Below are positions 1-8,266 of a DNA stretch of 64,000 bases, piece after piece. Source of the stretch: Bdellovibrio sp047344985 (GTDB lineage Bacteria > Bdellovibrionota > Bdellovibrionia > Bdellovibrionales > Bdellovibrionaceae). The stretch is taken from assembly GCF_047344985.1 (NCBI RefSeq), contig NZ_CP178861.1, positions 3,410,001 to 3,474,000 on the forward strand, given 5' to 3'. Both the position numbers and the translations under genes were made by a program. The notes beneath the pieces were generated by a model. The model was not told the origin of the DNA. It saw nothing but the letters and a program-made list of their open reading frames with translations, and did no database searches. Position 1 is the stretch's first letter; every line of letters begins with the position of its first letter.

Positions 1-880
1 GCGCTGTGATGTCGGCGTGATCAAACGGTGGGGAAATCTCCACAACGTCTCCTCCGACCAAGTTTGGAATTTGGAAAGCGCGGAAGATTCTTTGCACTTC
101 GTAGGTTGTCAGGCCCCCTGGGACCGGAGTTCCTGTGCCGGGAGCACAGCTTGGATCAAGATTGTCGATGTCGTAACTGATGTATGTCGGTGTGTCGTCA
201 AACTTCGGAAGTGTTTTTAAAAACTCTGTGATCGGTTGATTGCGAATCTCGTCGACTGTGATCACACGAATGCCGTGTTTGTTCACGAAATCCAAATCAT
301 CTCCGCCAGCCAAAGGACCGCGGATTCCGATTTGCACCATTTTTTTAGGATCAACCAAACCTTCTTCCACCGCGTGACGAGCAAAAGCGCCGTGATGGTA
401 TTCTTGCCCCCATGCCGCCGGATAAGTATCCAAATGCGCATCGAAGTGAACAAACGCCAAAGGCTTTCCGTATTTTTTGCGAAGAGCACGCAGAACCGGC
501 AATGTTGTCGAGTGATCCCCGCCCACCGCTAGAAATCTTTTATTGTGATTTAAAACTTCACCCACGAATTTTTCGATGCGTTCGTAAGTTTGGTGTTGAT
601 CAATGGGCACCGTGGGACAATCGCCGATATCAGCCACTTTGAGTTTTTCAAAGAAGTTTTCCATGCGGGTCATATGGAAACCACGACCTAGACTTGAAAC
701 GTCGCGCACTTTAGCGGGAGCAAAACGCCCGCCGGGACGATAGGAAACTCCTCCATCGTAAGGGATTCCGAAAATGCCGACCTCGTAGTCTGCGTCTATT
801 GCAACGTAAGGCAATCTGAAGAAAGTTTTAATCGCAGAAAATCGGGGAAACTCGCGTCCGCTGAGTGGTTTGTATTCCAT
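1..880 (-). CDS. speB: Agmatinase/arginase-family ureohydrolase (partial, C-terminus beyond left edge)
   Basis: Manganese enzyme that hydrolyses a guanidino compound to urea; agmatine to putrescine is the likeliest reaction, but the substrate cannot be fixed from family motifs. Translation from the ATG at 880 stays open to base 1, giving 293 codons, so the C-terminus is missing only because of the window edge. The three binuclear-metal signatures are intact: GGDHS at residues 120-124, FDAHLD at 146-151 and DIDNLDP at 237-243, followed by the family's APGTGTP loop. The gene is divergent from mutY with 38 bases between the starts. The short plus-strand open frames over it are shadows. Confidence 0.88.
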   Translation of the reverse strand, partial: MEYKPLSGREFPRFSAIKTFFRLPYVAIDADYEVGIFGIPYDGGVSYRPGGRFAPAKVRDVSSLGRGFHMTRMENFFEKLKVADIGDCPTVPIDQHQTYERIEKFVGEVLNHNKRFLAVGGDHSTTLPVLRALRKKYGKPLAFVHFDAHLDTYPAAWGQEYHHGAFARHAVEEGLVDPKKMVQIGIRGPLAGGDDLDFVNKHGIRVITVDEIRNQPITEFLKTLPKFDDTPTYISYDIDNLDPSCAPGTGTPVPGGLTTYEVQRIFRAFQIPNLVGGDVVEISPPFDHADITA

Positions 881-881
881 A

Positions 882-911
882 TTGACTCCTCAATTATCTG
901 AAGACTACATT
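882..911 (+). promoter_or_regulatory. Candidate sigma-70 promoter of mutY, nearly leaderless
   Basis: TTGACT (882-887) and TACATT (906-911) are separated by 18 bases. Only seven bases lie between the -10 box and the mutY ATG at 919, so transcription would begin at or one base before the start codon. No Shine-Dalgarno sequence is visible before this ATG, which agrees with a leaderless message. Two of six -10 bases differ from consensus, so this is a moderate call. Confidence 0.45.
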
Positions 912-918
912 ACCGCGA

Positions 919-1902
919 ATGACTGTAAAATACGACTATAAACTCGATCACAAACAACTTACGCAATGGTACAAAAAGAACAACCGCGCTTTGCCATGGC
1001 GTGAAAACAAAGACCCTTATCGTATTTGGCTTTCCGAAGTAATGCTGCAACAAACCACAGTCGTTGCGGTCATTCCTTATTTCGAAAAATTTCTTAAAAA
1101 GTTTCCGACAGTCCGAGATTTGGCAAAGGCTCCTGAAAGTGAAGTTTTAGAAGCTTGGGCGGGTCTTGGTTATTATTCTCGTGCGCGCAATCTCCATAAA
1201 GCCGCTAAGGCCTTGGCAGAAAATGGATTTCCACAAACGGCGGCCGAGCTTTTAGAACTTCCTGGATTTGGTCCTTACACGTCTCGCGCTGTTGCGAGTA
1301 TCGCGTTTGGCGAAAAGGTCGGCGTTTTAGATGGCAACGTGATTCGTGTGCTGTCTCGTCGTTATGGTTTGAAATTAGAATGGTGGAACAACAAAGGTCG
1401 TGAACAACTGCAAACAATCTCTGATGAGCTTGCGGCCTTGGGACAATCCGATGTTGTCAATCAAGGGTTGATGGAGCTTGGAGCAACGGTTTGCACTCCA
1501 CAAAAAGTAACTTGCATGTTGTGTCCTTGGGCTGCGACATGTGTTTCGCGTGAAAAGAATTTGGTGGAAAAACTTCCGTTGAAAAAACCGCGCAAAGAAA
1601 GCGAAGTCTGGGTCTGGAAGCCCCTTGTCGCGATCAAAGACCGTAAAGTCGCTCTTGTTAAGAATGACTATGCTCCTTTCCTGAAAGGTCAGATGATTTT
1701 CCCGGGCGAAATCGCAATGGAAAAAAACAAGCCCAAAGCCTATGATGCCAAACACAACATCACACATCATGATATCTTTATTCAGATCTCTCAGCGAAAA
1801 TCAGTAGCTGGAAAAAATATTGAATGGGTGGATTTGAAGGAGCTTAAGAAGGTCAATCCTTCTTCGTTGCTTCAAAAAGTATTGCACAAGGTTGAAATAT
1901 GA
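919..1902 (+). CDS. mutY: A/G-specific adenine glycosylase MutY
   Basis: Base-excision repair glycosylase that removes adenine mispaired with 8-oxoguanine. Seen in the 327-residue protein: the catalytic Glu in WLSEVMLQQ (E40), a helix-hairpin-helix LPGFGPYTS followed by the catalytic Asp in VLDGNVIRV (D138), and a 4Fe-4S loop with C192, C199, C202 and C208 in the family spacing C-x6-C-x2-C-x5-C. The C-terminal NUDIX-like domain that reads 8-oxoguanine is short and divergent, so the protein is slightly smaller than E. coli MutY (350 residues). Its stop overlaps the next start by 4 bases, so it leads a three-gene unit. Confidence 0.95.
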   Translation: MTVKYDYKLDHKQLTQWYKKNNRALPWRENKDPYRIWLSEVMLQQTTVVAVIPYFEKFLKKFPTVRDLAKAPESEVLEAWAGLGYYSRARNLHKAAKALAENGFPQTAAELLELPGFGPYTSRAVASIAFGEKVGVLDGNVIRVLSRRYGLKLEWWNNKGREQLQTISDELAALGQSDVVNQGLMELGATVCTPQKVTCMLCPWAATCVSREKNLVEKLPLKKPRKESEVWVWKPLVAIKDRKVALVKNDYAPFLKGQMIFPGEIAMEKNKPKAYDAKHNITHHDIFIQISQRKSVAGKNIEWVDLKELKKVNPSSLLQKVLHKVEI

Positions 1903-2921
1903 AGTGGATGAGTACGGTAGTTGCGGCGTTGTTGTTATGTGTGGGATGCACTCACCTTAGTATTACAAAAGACGTTCTAACTCCCGACTATCTTCTTGCC
2001 AAAGGCTCTAAGCAAATCACATTTTTAGGCGACAACGATCATCCTCGTTTTTCTGACGACGGTCTGAGACTTCTCTATACGAGCCGCGGTCGTGCGACTC
2101 ACAAAGGTGCGCAGATTTACGAAATGGATCTGCTTAAAAACAAAGAACGTCGTGTGACTTTCTCGGATGGTGACGCGTTTGATGCAATCTACATGAGTGA
2201 TGCGGAAATTCTTTACGCTTCAACAACGGACGAAATCAAAGAAAGTCCCTTGCTCAACAAAAGTTTCAATAAAGATTATCCTCCATCAGACCTTTACATG
2301 AGTGATCTGTATGGCAATGACATCCTTCGTATCACGCAACAACCCGGATACGACGGCGAGCCTTTGTTTATCACTCACCCGACAAAACCGTTTATTCTTT
2401 TGACCTCTCGTCGCGGAGATCTTTTAGGAATTTATCGTATTGATCTCAAACACCTTCCCGTCAGTTTGATTTCGGCAGCGAAAGAAAAAGAAAAACGTTT
2501 TCCAACCATGACCCCTGATCGCACGCAAATTGCCTGGGTTGAGAAAGATTTAAAAACTGAGGAGCAAAGCCTTGTCCTCTTTAAACTTAAAGGGAAAATT
2601 CCCTTTGTTTTGAAAAAGGGCGAGGGCCTTTACCGCGATCTTTTCTTCGCTCCCCGTGCGCCAGAAAGACTTTTTTATAGCATTCTTCGCAAGGGTGAAA
2701 AGCAGTACCAGATTGAAGTTTATGATACCGAGAAACAATGCACTCAGGTCGTTTTTAAGGGCAATGACTCTTTGTTTTCCCCTGTGGTCACAAATGAATC
2801 TACGGAGCGTCTAGCCTTTGTACGTTTATTTCAGGATAAGAAACAAATTTACATAGTGAATTTGCCGACCGATTTAGGCCCTTGCCTGGAGACCCCGGCT
2901 CAAGCTACTCTTAAAGAGTGA
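1899..2921 (+). CDS. Lipoprotein with TolB-like PD40 beta-propeller
   Basis: 340 residues. The N-terminus is a lipoprotein signal ending in LLLCVGC, a slightly atypical lipobox because Cys rather than Leu stands at -3. The rest is built of repeats of the PD40/TolB propeller type: DHPRFSDDGLRLLYTS near residues 47-62, and a later TPDRTQIAWVE segment, each pairing a strand with a D-G turn. Such propellers usually bind proteins in the periplasm; no catalytic residues are seen, so the partner is unknown. ATG overlaps the mutY stop (ATGA), and its own stop overlaps the next GTG start, pointing to translational coupling. Confidence 0.8.
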   Translation: MKWMSTVVAALLLCVGCTHLSITKDVLTPDYLLAKGSKQITFLGDNDHPRFSDDGLRLLYTSRGRATHKGAQIYEMDLLKNKERRVTFSDGDAFDAIYMSDAEILYASTTDEIKESPLLNKSFNKDYPPSDLYMSDLYGNDILRITQQPGYDGEPLFITHPTKPFILLTSRRGDLLGIYRIDLKHLPVSLISAAKEKEKRFPTMTPDRTQIAWVEKDLKTEEQSLVLFKLKGKIPFVLKKGEGLYRDLFFAPRAPERLFYSILRKGEKQYQIEVYDTEKQCTQVVFKGNDSLFSPVVTNESTERLAFVRLFQDKKQIYIVNLPTDLGPCLETPAQATLKE

Positions 2922-3496
2922 AAAGCTTTTTAGGAATCCTTTTAAGTTTACCTTTAATCAGCCTGGCAGCCCCTTATCCGGCCACCAGTTCTTCGGCGCT
3001 CACAGCTCCCGAAAAAGGTCTTTATTTCCTTCACAAAGGATTCACTTTAAAAACAGAAGGCACGAACTGGGTTCCGGTTCCTGGTTCTGAGCAAAGCCTT
3101 CTTGATACCGTTCGTTTTTCTTCTAAAGACAATCCTAAAGATGGCAGCCTGAGCATTCGCACGGACAAAGTGGCAAAGACCGCATCGCTCGATCTTTACA
3201 CTCGCAAATGGATGCGCGATTACCCGAACTATGGTTTTGAGGTGATCTCTGCAAAGAATTTCACTTTGAACGGCAGCCCTGCTTTGGTTGTCGATATGCT
3301 TTCACGCTCTAAGAACAAACAAATTCGCCAGGTGATTTTGAAGAATGAAGATCGTGTTGCGATTATGACTTGTTTGGATGATAAGGCGAATTTCAACAAG
3401 GCTTTGCAGAACTGCAATCAGATTATGAAGTCTTTTTCTTGGAACACTTTAGAAGTTCTAGAACAAAAAACAACGCCAGCTCCGACGAAACAGTAA
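2918..3496 (+). CDS. Exported protein of unknown function
   Basis: 192 residues starting at a GTG that overlaps the preceding stop (GTGA). Residues 1-17 form a signal peptide ending near SLAAPYPA. The mature part is a compact mixed fold with segments such as DTVRFSSKDN and WMRDYPNYGFEV, which recall small proteins that bind or fold beside the outer membrane, and a Pro/Thr-rich tail. I do not recognise a family. Being the last gene of the mutY unit, and next to a propeller lipoprotein, it probably works in the periplasm; no enzymatic motif was found. Confidence 0.75.
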   Translation: MKSFLGILLSLPLISLAAPYPATSSSALTAPEKGLYFLHKGFTLKTEGTNWVPVPGSEQSLLDTVRFSSKDNPKDGSLSIRTDKVAKTASLDLYTRKWMRDYPNYGFEVISAKNFTLNGSPALVVDMLSRSKNKQIRQVILKNEDRVAIMTCLDDKANFNKALQNCNQIMKSFSWNTLEVLEQKTTPAPTKQ

Positions 3497-3508
3497 CCGG
3501 CGTTTTTC
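3472..3508 (+). terminator. Probable intrinsic terminator after the mutY unit
   Basis: AACGCC (3472-3477) pairs with GGCGTT (3499-3504) and is followed by TTTTTCTT. The 21-base loop is long and the 5' arm lies inside the upstream gene, so strength is uncertain. It sits between convergent genes. Confidence 0.45.
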
Positions 3509-3512
3509 TTAA

Positions 3513-4706
3513 TTAATACAAAAGATATTTCTTACGTTCTTTCGCCCAAGACTTTTCGTCTTTTGCTAAAGCGGCATCTAAATCTTTCGGTGTCGCTTTT
3601 GGATTTTCAATCCAATCTTTTAAAGCAGGTCCGCCGTTGATCACGTCAAAGGCCAAACGATCACGCACGTACTCATAAGCAAAATCGCGGTAGATCGGAT
3701 ATTTTGGATGCATTTCACGGATCACCTTCAGCATCAATGCTGTTAAACGGAATGGTTTAAACTGATCGTGCTTATAACTTTTTGCATCCGTGTGGAACTG
3801 GAATCCGTGACAGAGTTTTCCAACGTGTTTGTGGAAAGTTGGTTCAAAATAACATTCACGCAAAGTCACACCCTTGTGCCATTGCGGAGCTTTCTTTTTC
3901 ATACGCAAAAGAACTTCAGCAAAATCGATATCAGAAGCTCCGATCATTTCTAAAGCCCTTGTCGTCCCGCGCGCTTCAGACAGCGTTGTTCCTTCAATCA
4001 GCACGGTCCCTGAGTAGGCTCTTGCCATATTGAGAGATGCTGCATTTGGAGATGGATTCACCCAAGGACGTTTTGCATCCCAACCATAGCCGGGTCCTTT
4101 TTCAGGCGAGTAGCCCTTCATCTTTACGACCTGCAAATCCAAATTCATTGTGTAGAAGTCTTTAAAATAAAGAGCGAGTTCTCCGACCGTCAGGCCGTGG
4201 CGCATAGGAATCGGAGCTGCTCCCACGAAGGATTCCCAGCCTGGAAGCATTTTAAAACCTTCAATGGGACGACCCGCTGGATTCGGGCGATCCAAAACGA
4301 TCACACTTTTCCCAAGGGCTGCACACTCTTCCATCACATAAAGCAATGTTGTGATGAACGTGTAAATACGGCAGCCCAAATCTTGAAGATCAAAGAGCAG
4401 AACATCAAAGTGTTCCATCATCTCGGCCGTGGGACGACGAACTTCGCCGTAAAGACTGAAAATAGGAATTTTGTGAACGGGATCAACGAAGTCAGGACTC
4501 TCGATCATGTTGTCTTGCTTATCGCCGCGCACTCCATGCTGAGGACCAAACGCACAAGAAAGTTTTATTTTCTTCGAAAGAAGATCCAAGCTGTGTTGAA
4601 GATTTTCATCAACACTCGCAGGATGACAGACAAGTCCAACTCTTTTCCCTTTGAGTGACTTGAGCATTTTGGGATTGGAAAGCAAAACTTCTACACCGAG
4701 CTTCAT
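3513..4706 (-). CDS. DUF1343 / NamZ-type exo-beta-N-acetylmuramidase-like protein
   Basis: 397 residues. The sequence carries the family hallmarks: a VGLVCHPASVD opening, FGPQHGVRGD near residues 54-63, LFDLQDLGCRIYTF, VLDRPNPAGR, and a later RAYSGTVLIEGTTLSEARGT stretch. Proteins of this family such as Bacillus YbbC/NamZ release MurNAc from the ends of peptidoglycan fragments. No signal peptide is visible (MKLGVEVLLSNPK...), unlike secreted NamZ, so a cytoplasmic role in recycling imported wall fragments is plausible. In a predator that would suit salvage of prey murein; this last point is inference. AAGGA stands at a workable distance before the ATG. Confidence 0.85.
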   Translation of the reverse strand: MKLGVEVLLSNPKMLKSLKGKRVGLVCHPASVDENLQHSLDLLSKKIKLSCAFGPQHGVRGDKQDNMIESPDFVDPVHKIPIFSLYGEVRRPTAEMMEHFDVLLFDLQDLGCRIYTFITTLLYVMEECAALGKSVIVLDRPNPAGRPIEGFKMLPGWESFVGAAPIPMRHGLTVGELALYFKDFYTMNLDLQVVKMKGYSPEKGPGYGWDAKRPWVNPSPNAASLNMARAYSGTVLIEGTTLSEARGTTRALEMIGASDIDFAEVLLRMKKKAPQWHKGVTLRECYFEPTFHKHVGKLCHGFQFHTDAKSYKHDQFKPFRLTALMLKVIREMHPKYPIYRDFAYEYVRDRLAFDVINGGPALKDWIENPKATPKDLDAALAKDEKSWAKERKKYLLY

Positions 4707-4728
4707 ACAACTTCCTTGTTATCAGAAA

Positions 4729-4757
4729 ATTGTAAACACACCCGATAAGCAGAGCAA
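4729..4757 (-). promoter_or_regulatory. Candidate promoter of the NamZ-like gene
   Basis: On the minus strand TTGCTC (4757-4752) and TACAAT (4734-4729) are 17 bases apart; the -10 box matches consensus in five of six positions, the -35 box in three. The start codon at 4706 lies 22 bases downstream, with AAGGAAG as ribosome site in between. Confidence 0.45.
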
Positions 4758-4787
4758 CGCAAAACACACCCAAAAGTCTAGTGACGC

Positions 4788-5771
4788 TTAAGTATTCTTA
4801 CGCAGCCACTCCGCCATTGGTAAAGCGAAGTATGTAAAGATAATGTCGGCACCTGCTCTGCGGATCGAGTACAAAGTCTCTACCATCGCGCGTGTTTCGT
4901 CGATGATTCCTGCTTTTGCTCCAGCTTTGATCAGGCCATATTCACCACTCACGTTGTAAGCAGCGACTGGCAAATGCGTGTGAGATTTCACAAGGCTGAT
5001 GATATCAAGATAACTCAACGCTGGCTTTACCATCACCATGTCAGCGCCTTCAAGCTCATCGAGTTCTACCTCACGAAGAGCTTCTCGGGCGTTGCGGAAA
5101 TCCATTTGATAAGTTTTTTTATCGCCAAATTTTGGAGCCGAATCCAAGGCTTCACGGAAAGGACCGTAGAAGCTTGAAGCATATTTTGCAGAATAAGAAA
5201 GAATGCCTGTGTCCGTAAAACCTTCACTATCAAGAGCGTCACGAATCGCTCCGACACGACCATCCATCATGTCCGATGGTGACACAATATCAGCGCCTGC
5301 TTTTGCATGCACAATGGACATCTTTGCTAAAATCTCCACCGTTTCGTCATTTAAAATTTTGCCGTTTTTCACGACGCCATCGTGTCCATCAGAAGAATAA
5401 GGATCCAAAGCGACATCTGAAATCAATGTCACATCAGGAAATTTATCGCGAATCATTTTGAGAGTTGTTGGCAAAAGACCATTGGGATTCAGTGACTCTT
5501 TTCCGTACGGATCTTTGAGTGTTTCGGAAAGTGCCGGAAACAGATCGAACGTTTTTACACCAAGGTCCACAGCTTTTTGCACTTCCTGTAATAAAATGTC
5601 AGGGCTCATGCGGAAGATCCCTGGCATAGAGTTAATGGCTTGGCGTTCGCTCTTTCCTTCACACAGGAACAGAGGTAAAACGAGCTGAGAAACCCTTAAA
5701 TCGGTCTCTGCCACCATTTGGCGCAAAGCTTCTGTTTTACGATTACGTCTCGGTCTTTGAGTGAGCTTCAT
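4788..5771 (-). CDS. hemB: Delta-aminolevulinic acid dehydratase (porphobilinogen synthase)
   Basis: Condenses two 5-aminolevulinate molecules to porphobilinogen, the first common step of tetrapyrrole synthesis. 327 residues, usual length. Schiff-base lysines lie in SYSAKYASSFYGPF and MVMVKPALSYLDI. The metal loop reads DVALDPYSSDGHDG, the aspartate-rich form, and not the DVCLCxYTSHGHCG form with zinc-binding cysteines, so the enzyme should be of the magnesium/potassium class rather than zinc-dependent. GGAGGT sits three bases before the ATG. It is divergent from the remaining hem genes with 102 bases between starts, which probably hold both promoters. Confidence 0.96.
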   Translation of the reverse strand: MKLTQRPRRNRKTEALRQMVAETDLRVSQLVLPLFLCEGKSERQAINSMPGIFRMSPDILLQEVQKAVDLGVKTFDLFPALSETLKDPYGKESLNPNGLLPTTLKMIRDKFPDVTLISDVALDPYSSDGHDGVVKNGKILNDETVEILAKMSIVHAKAGADIVSPSDMMDGRVGAIRDALDSEGFTDTGILSYSAKYASSFYGPFREALDSAPKFGDKKTYQMDFRNAREALREVELDELEGADMVMVKPALSYLDIISLVKSHTHLPVAAYNVSGEYGLIKAGAKAGIIDETRAMVETLYSIRRAGADIIFTYFALPMAEWLRKNT

Positions 5772-5832
5772 ATTACCTCCACCCTCTGCCTACTTTTGGG
5801 GCACATCTTTTACAGGGTCGAATGACATTTCC

Positions 5833-5862
5833 GTGACACTTTATTGAAAGTTTAGTGATAAA
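5833..5862 (+). promoter_or_regulatory. Weak candidate promoter of the hemA operon
   Basis: GTGACA (5833-5838) and GATAAA (5857-5862) with an 18-base spacer; five and four matches to consensus. The predicted start would leave a leader of about five bases before the hemA ATG, which has no ribosome site in front of it. Low confidence. Confidence 0.3.
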
Positions 5863-5873
5863 CCTATCTCTAC

Positions 5874-6773
5874 ATGGAAGATATACTTCTCGTTCACAGA
5901 AAATCCAATAGAAACTTCTCGGAGTCTCTTCAAGATGCAGCGATCTGGCAAACATGTTTGCGCAAGATTCTTTTTTGCACTGAAGTGGAGCTCAATACGT
6001 ACACGGATTTTTTGGAGGCCGACGATCAAATACTTCGCGGTGAAAAAGCATTGAGTCTTCTTTTGGAAATCTTATGCGGACTTCACTCGCCGATCGTGGG
6101 TGAAACGGAAGTGTTCGGTCAATTTAGAAATTTCGTCGAATCTCGCAAACAACTTCAAGACACACTTTTTGGTGACCATCAAAAATGGTTGAACTTCATC
6201 ATGGCTGAAGTGAAAAAGACGCGCTCAGAACATTTGGTGGGTTTGGGCTCGCAAAGTTACGGCAGTCTTTTACGTAAATACAGCAAAGATCTTGAAACGG
6301 TGACCTTGTGCGGTTCAGGACAATTGGCGCAAGAAATTCTTCCTTGGCTTGCTCACAAAAAATCAATGCAAGTGATCTGCCGTAATCCTGCAAAAATGCA
6401 AAGCTTTGCAGAGAAATACAATAATCTAGCTGTTACGACTTACAATGAATCTTATGTTCATGGCGAGGCGATGGTGATTGCCGCTCCGTTGACTGACGCC
6501 CGCATTGTGGAATTGGTGAACAAACAAGACACTCGTCCTTTGATCATCTTCGACCTTCGCGGAGAAGAAAATGAATTGCCGGTTTTGGCTGCAAAACAAT
6601 TCTCTCACGTCAAAGTTATGGGCCTTCATCAGTTCTTTGCAGAAATTGAAGAAACAAAAAAGGACACGCAAGTAAAGATCGAAGCTTTAAAAGCCGATCT
6701 TTTGGAAAAAGCCGTGGCCTTTACGCAAAGAACGGAGCTTCGTCCTCTTGGTTGGGACGATATATGCGCTTAA
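5874..6773 (+). CDS. hemA: Short glutamyl-tRNA reductase (HemA-like)
   Basis: Reduces glutamyl-tRNA to glutamate-1-semialdehyde, which HemL converts to aminolevulinate. Only 299 residues versus about 420 in the family. QTCLRK around C28 takes the place of the usual STCNR catalytic motif, followed by the recognisable SPIVGETEVFGQF (family SxVxGExQIxGQ) and a Rossmann segment TLCGSGQLAQEI near residue 144. The C-terminal helical dimerisation domain is missing: the protein ends just after the start of the spinal helix. An in-frame stop at 5859-5861 rules out a longer N-terminus. Position at the head of the hem operon with hemL supports the call despite the divergence. Confidence 0.82.
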   Translation: MEDILLVHRKSNRNFSESLQDAAIWQTCLRKILFCTEVELNTYTDFLEADDQILRGEKALSLLLEILCGLHSPIVGETEVFGQFRNFVESRKQLQDTLFGDHQKWLNFIMAEVKKTRSEHLVGLGSQSYGSLLRKYSKDLETVTLCGSGQLAQEILPWLAHKKSMQVICRNPAKMQSFAEKYNNLAVTTYNESYVHGEAMVIAAPLTDARIVELVNKQDTRPLIIFDLRGEENELPVLAAKQFSHVKVMGLHQFFAEIEETKKDTQVKIEALKADLLEKAVAFTQRTELRPLGWDDICA

Positions 6774-8266
6774 AAATCTCCGCTCGCAAGAGCGATCTGG
6801 CGCGTCTTCAAGCCTTTATGGTCGGGGACGCTCTTAAAAAAAAACATCCCGGTTTAGAAATTGAATACCGCTTCAAAGAATCTTTGGGCGATAAAAACCT
6901 GACCGATCCTCTTTGGAAAATTCCTGAAAAGGGTGTTTTCACTGAAGACTTCTATGGTGAATTAATTCGTGGTGAGACCGACATGGTCGTACACTCCTGG
7001 AAAGATCTTCCGACGGAGCACAAAGACGACACAGTGATTGCGGCGACCTTGCCTCGCGCCGATCAACGTGATCTTTTGCTTCTTAAAAAATCTCACTTTG
7101 ATCAAATTAAAAATTCTCAAGCACTTCGAGTTTACAGCTCGTCTCCACGCCGTGAATACAATTTGACGGATTTTTTTAAAAGCCATCTGCCTTTTGCTTT
7201 AAATTCCGTGAAGTTTGAAAGTGTGCGCGGAAATATTCCAACACGCGTGCGTAAACTTTTGGAAGATCCGAACATCGATGGCTTGATCGTAGCAAAAGCC
7301 GCTTTGGACCGATTGCTCACGGCAACACAAGATGAGTTTAAAGAAGTTCAAGGACTTCTGCGCTCTTATCTTCAAAATCTCACGTGGGCTGTGCTGCCTT
7401 TGAGTATTAATCCCAATGCCGCCGCTCAAGGTGCCTTGGCAGTTGAAATTTTGTCCACTCGCAAAGATTTGCATGACATCTTAAAAACGATTCATGATGA
7501 AAGCACTTTCCGTTGCGCGATTAAAGAGCGCGAGATTCTTTCAAGTTTCGGCGGCGGCTGCCATCAAAAAATCGGTGTCGCAGTTTTGGATCGCCCTTAT
7601 GGCGAGATCACTTTGCTTAAAGGTCTTACGGATCAAGGCAAAGTCCTTGATGCCCGCTCGTTGACGACAAATCCTCCCCAATTTTCTGAAAACGAAATGT
7701 GGTCTGGGGACGTGAAAGCGGAGCGCGTGCCACTGAATGTTGCGCCTTTGGACTCAAAAATTAATGCCTTGTACGTCGCTCGCAGTGAAGCGTGGCCCGA
7801 GGGCCTGAAATCTCCTGGATTTGTTTGGACCGCAGGGCTTAAAACATGGAAAAATCTCGCGCAAAAAGGTATATGGGTTCATGGATCTGCAGAGAGTTTG
7901 GGAGAGCAAGAAGAAGCTCGCATTGACATTCTTGCAGGGACTCCTCTTCATTGGGCGAAACTTTCGCACGAAGAAGGTTATGAGTCGAATGTAGAAACTT
8001 TGCCTTTGATTGCGACGTACTCTTTGAAATCCACAGGACACTTGGGTCCTTTTACAGGCAAAGAGAGTTTCTTCTGGAGCAGCGGCAGTCAATTCCTGCA
8101 AGCTGTGCAAGAAGCTCCTGAAATTATAAATAGACACCACGCCAGCGGGCCGGGAAATACTCACAAAGTGATTCGCGCTTATCTGGAAAAGAAAAATGCT
8201 TTTGATCCTTCACGAGTAAGAATCTTCTTGGATCAAGATGACTGGAGACAGCAATGCAAAAAGTAA
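6764..8266 (+). CDS. hemC: HemC-HemD fusion: porphobilinogen deaminase / uroporphyrinogen-III synthase
   Basis: Two consecutive steps in one 500-residue chain. Residues about 1-310 are porphobilinogen deaminase: KISARKSDLA, VVHSWKDLP, RRADQRD-like PRADQRD, and FGGGCHQKI, whose Cys carries the dipyrromethane cofactor. The last 180 residues, from about NALYVARSEAWPE, have the low conservation and two-lobed strand-helix pattern of uroporphyrinogen-III synthase, ending with RIFLDQDDW. No separate hemD is present, which favours a real fusion. I chose ATG 6764, overlapping hemA by 10 bases, over an upstream TTG at 6752 because the family begins right at RLKISARKS. Confidence 0.88.
   Translation: MRLKISARKSDLARLQAFMVGDALKKKHPGLEIEYRFKESLGDKNLTDPLWKIPEKGVFTEDFYGELIRGETDMVVHSWKDLPTEHKDDTVIAATLPRADQRDLLLLKKSHFDQIKNSQALRVYSSSPRREYNLTDFFKSHLPFALNSVKFESVRGNIPTRVRKLLEDPNIDGLIVAKAALDRLLTATQDEFKEVQGLLRSYLQNLTWAVLPLSINPNAAAQGALAVEILSTRKDLHDILKTIHDESTFRCAIKEREILSSFGGGCHQKIGVAVLDRPYGEITLLKGLTDQGKVLDARSLTTNPPQFSENEMWSGDVKAERVPLNVAPLDSKINALYVARSEAWPEGLKSPGFVWTAGLKTWKNLAQKGIWVHGSAESLGEQEEARIDILAGTPLHWAKLSHEEGYESNVETLPLIATYSLKSTGHLGPFTGKESFFWSSGSQFLQAVQEAPEIINRHHASGPGNTHKVIRAYLEKKNAFDPSRVRIFLDQDDWRQQCKK

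Noticed and set aside
17..642. Several plus-strand open frames at the left edge
   Set aside because: They are antisense to the ureohydrolase whose frame and metal motifs are intact on the minus strand.
6752..6763. Upstream TTG start for the HemC-HemD fusion
   Set aside because: Adds four residues before the conserved RLKISARKS start and lacks a better ribosome site than ATG 6764.
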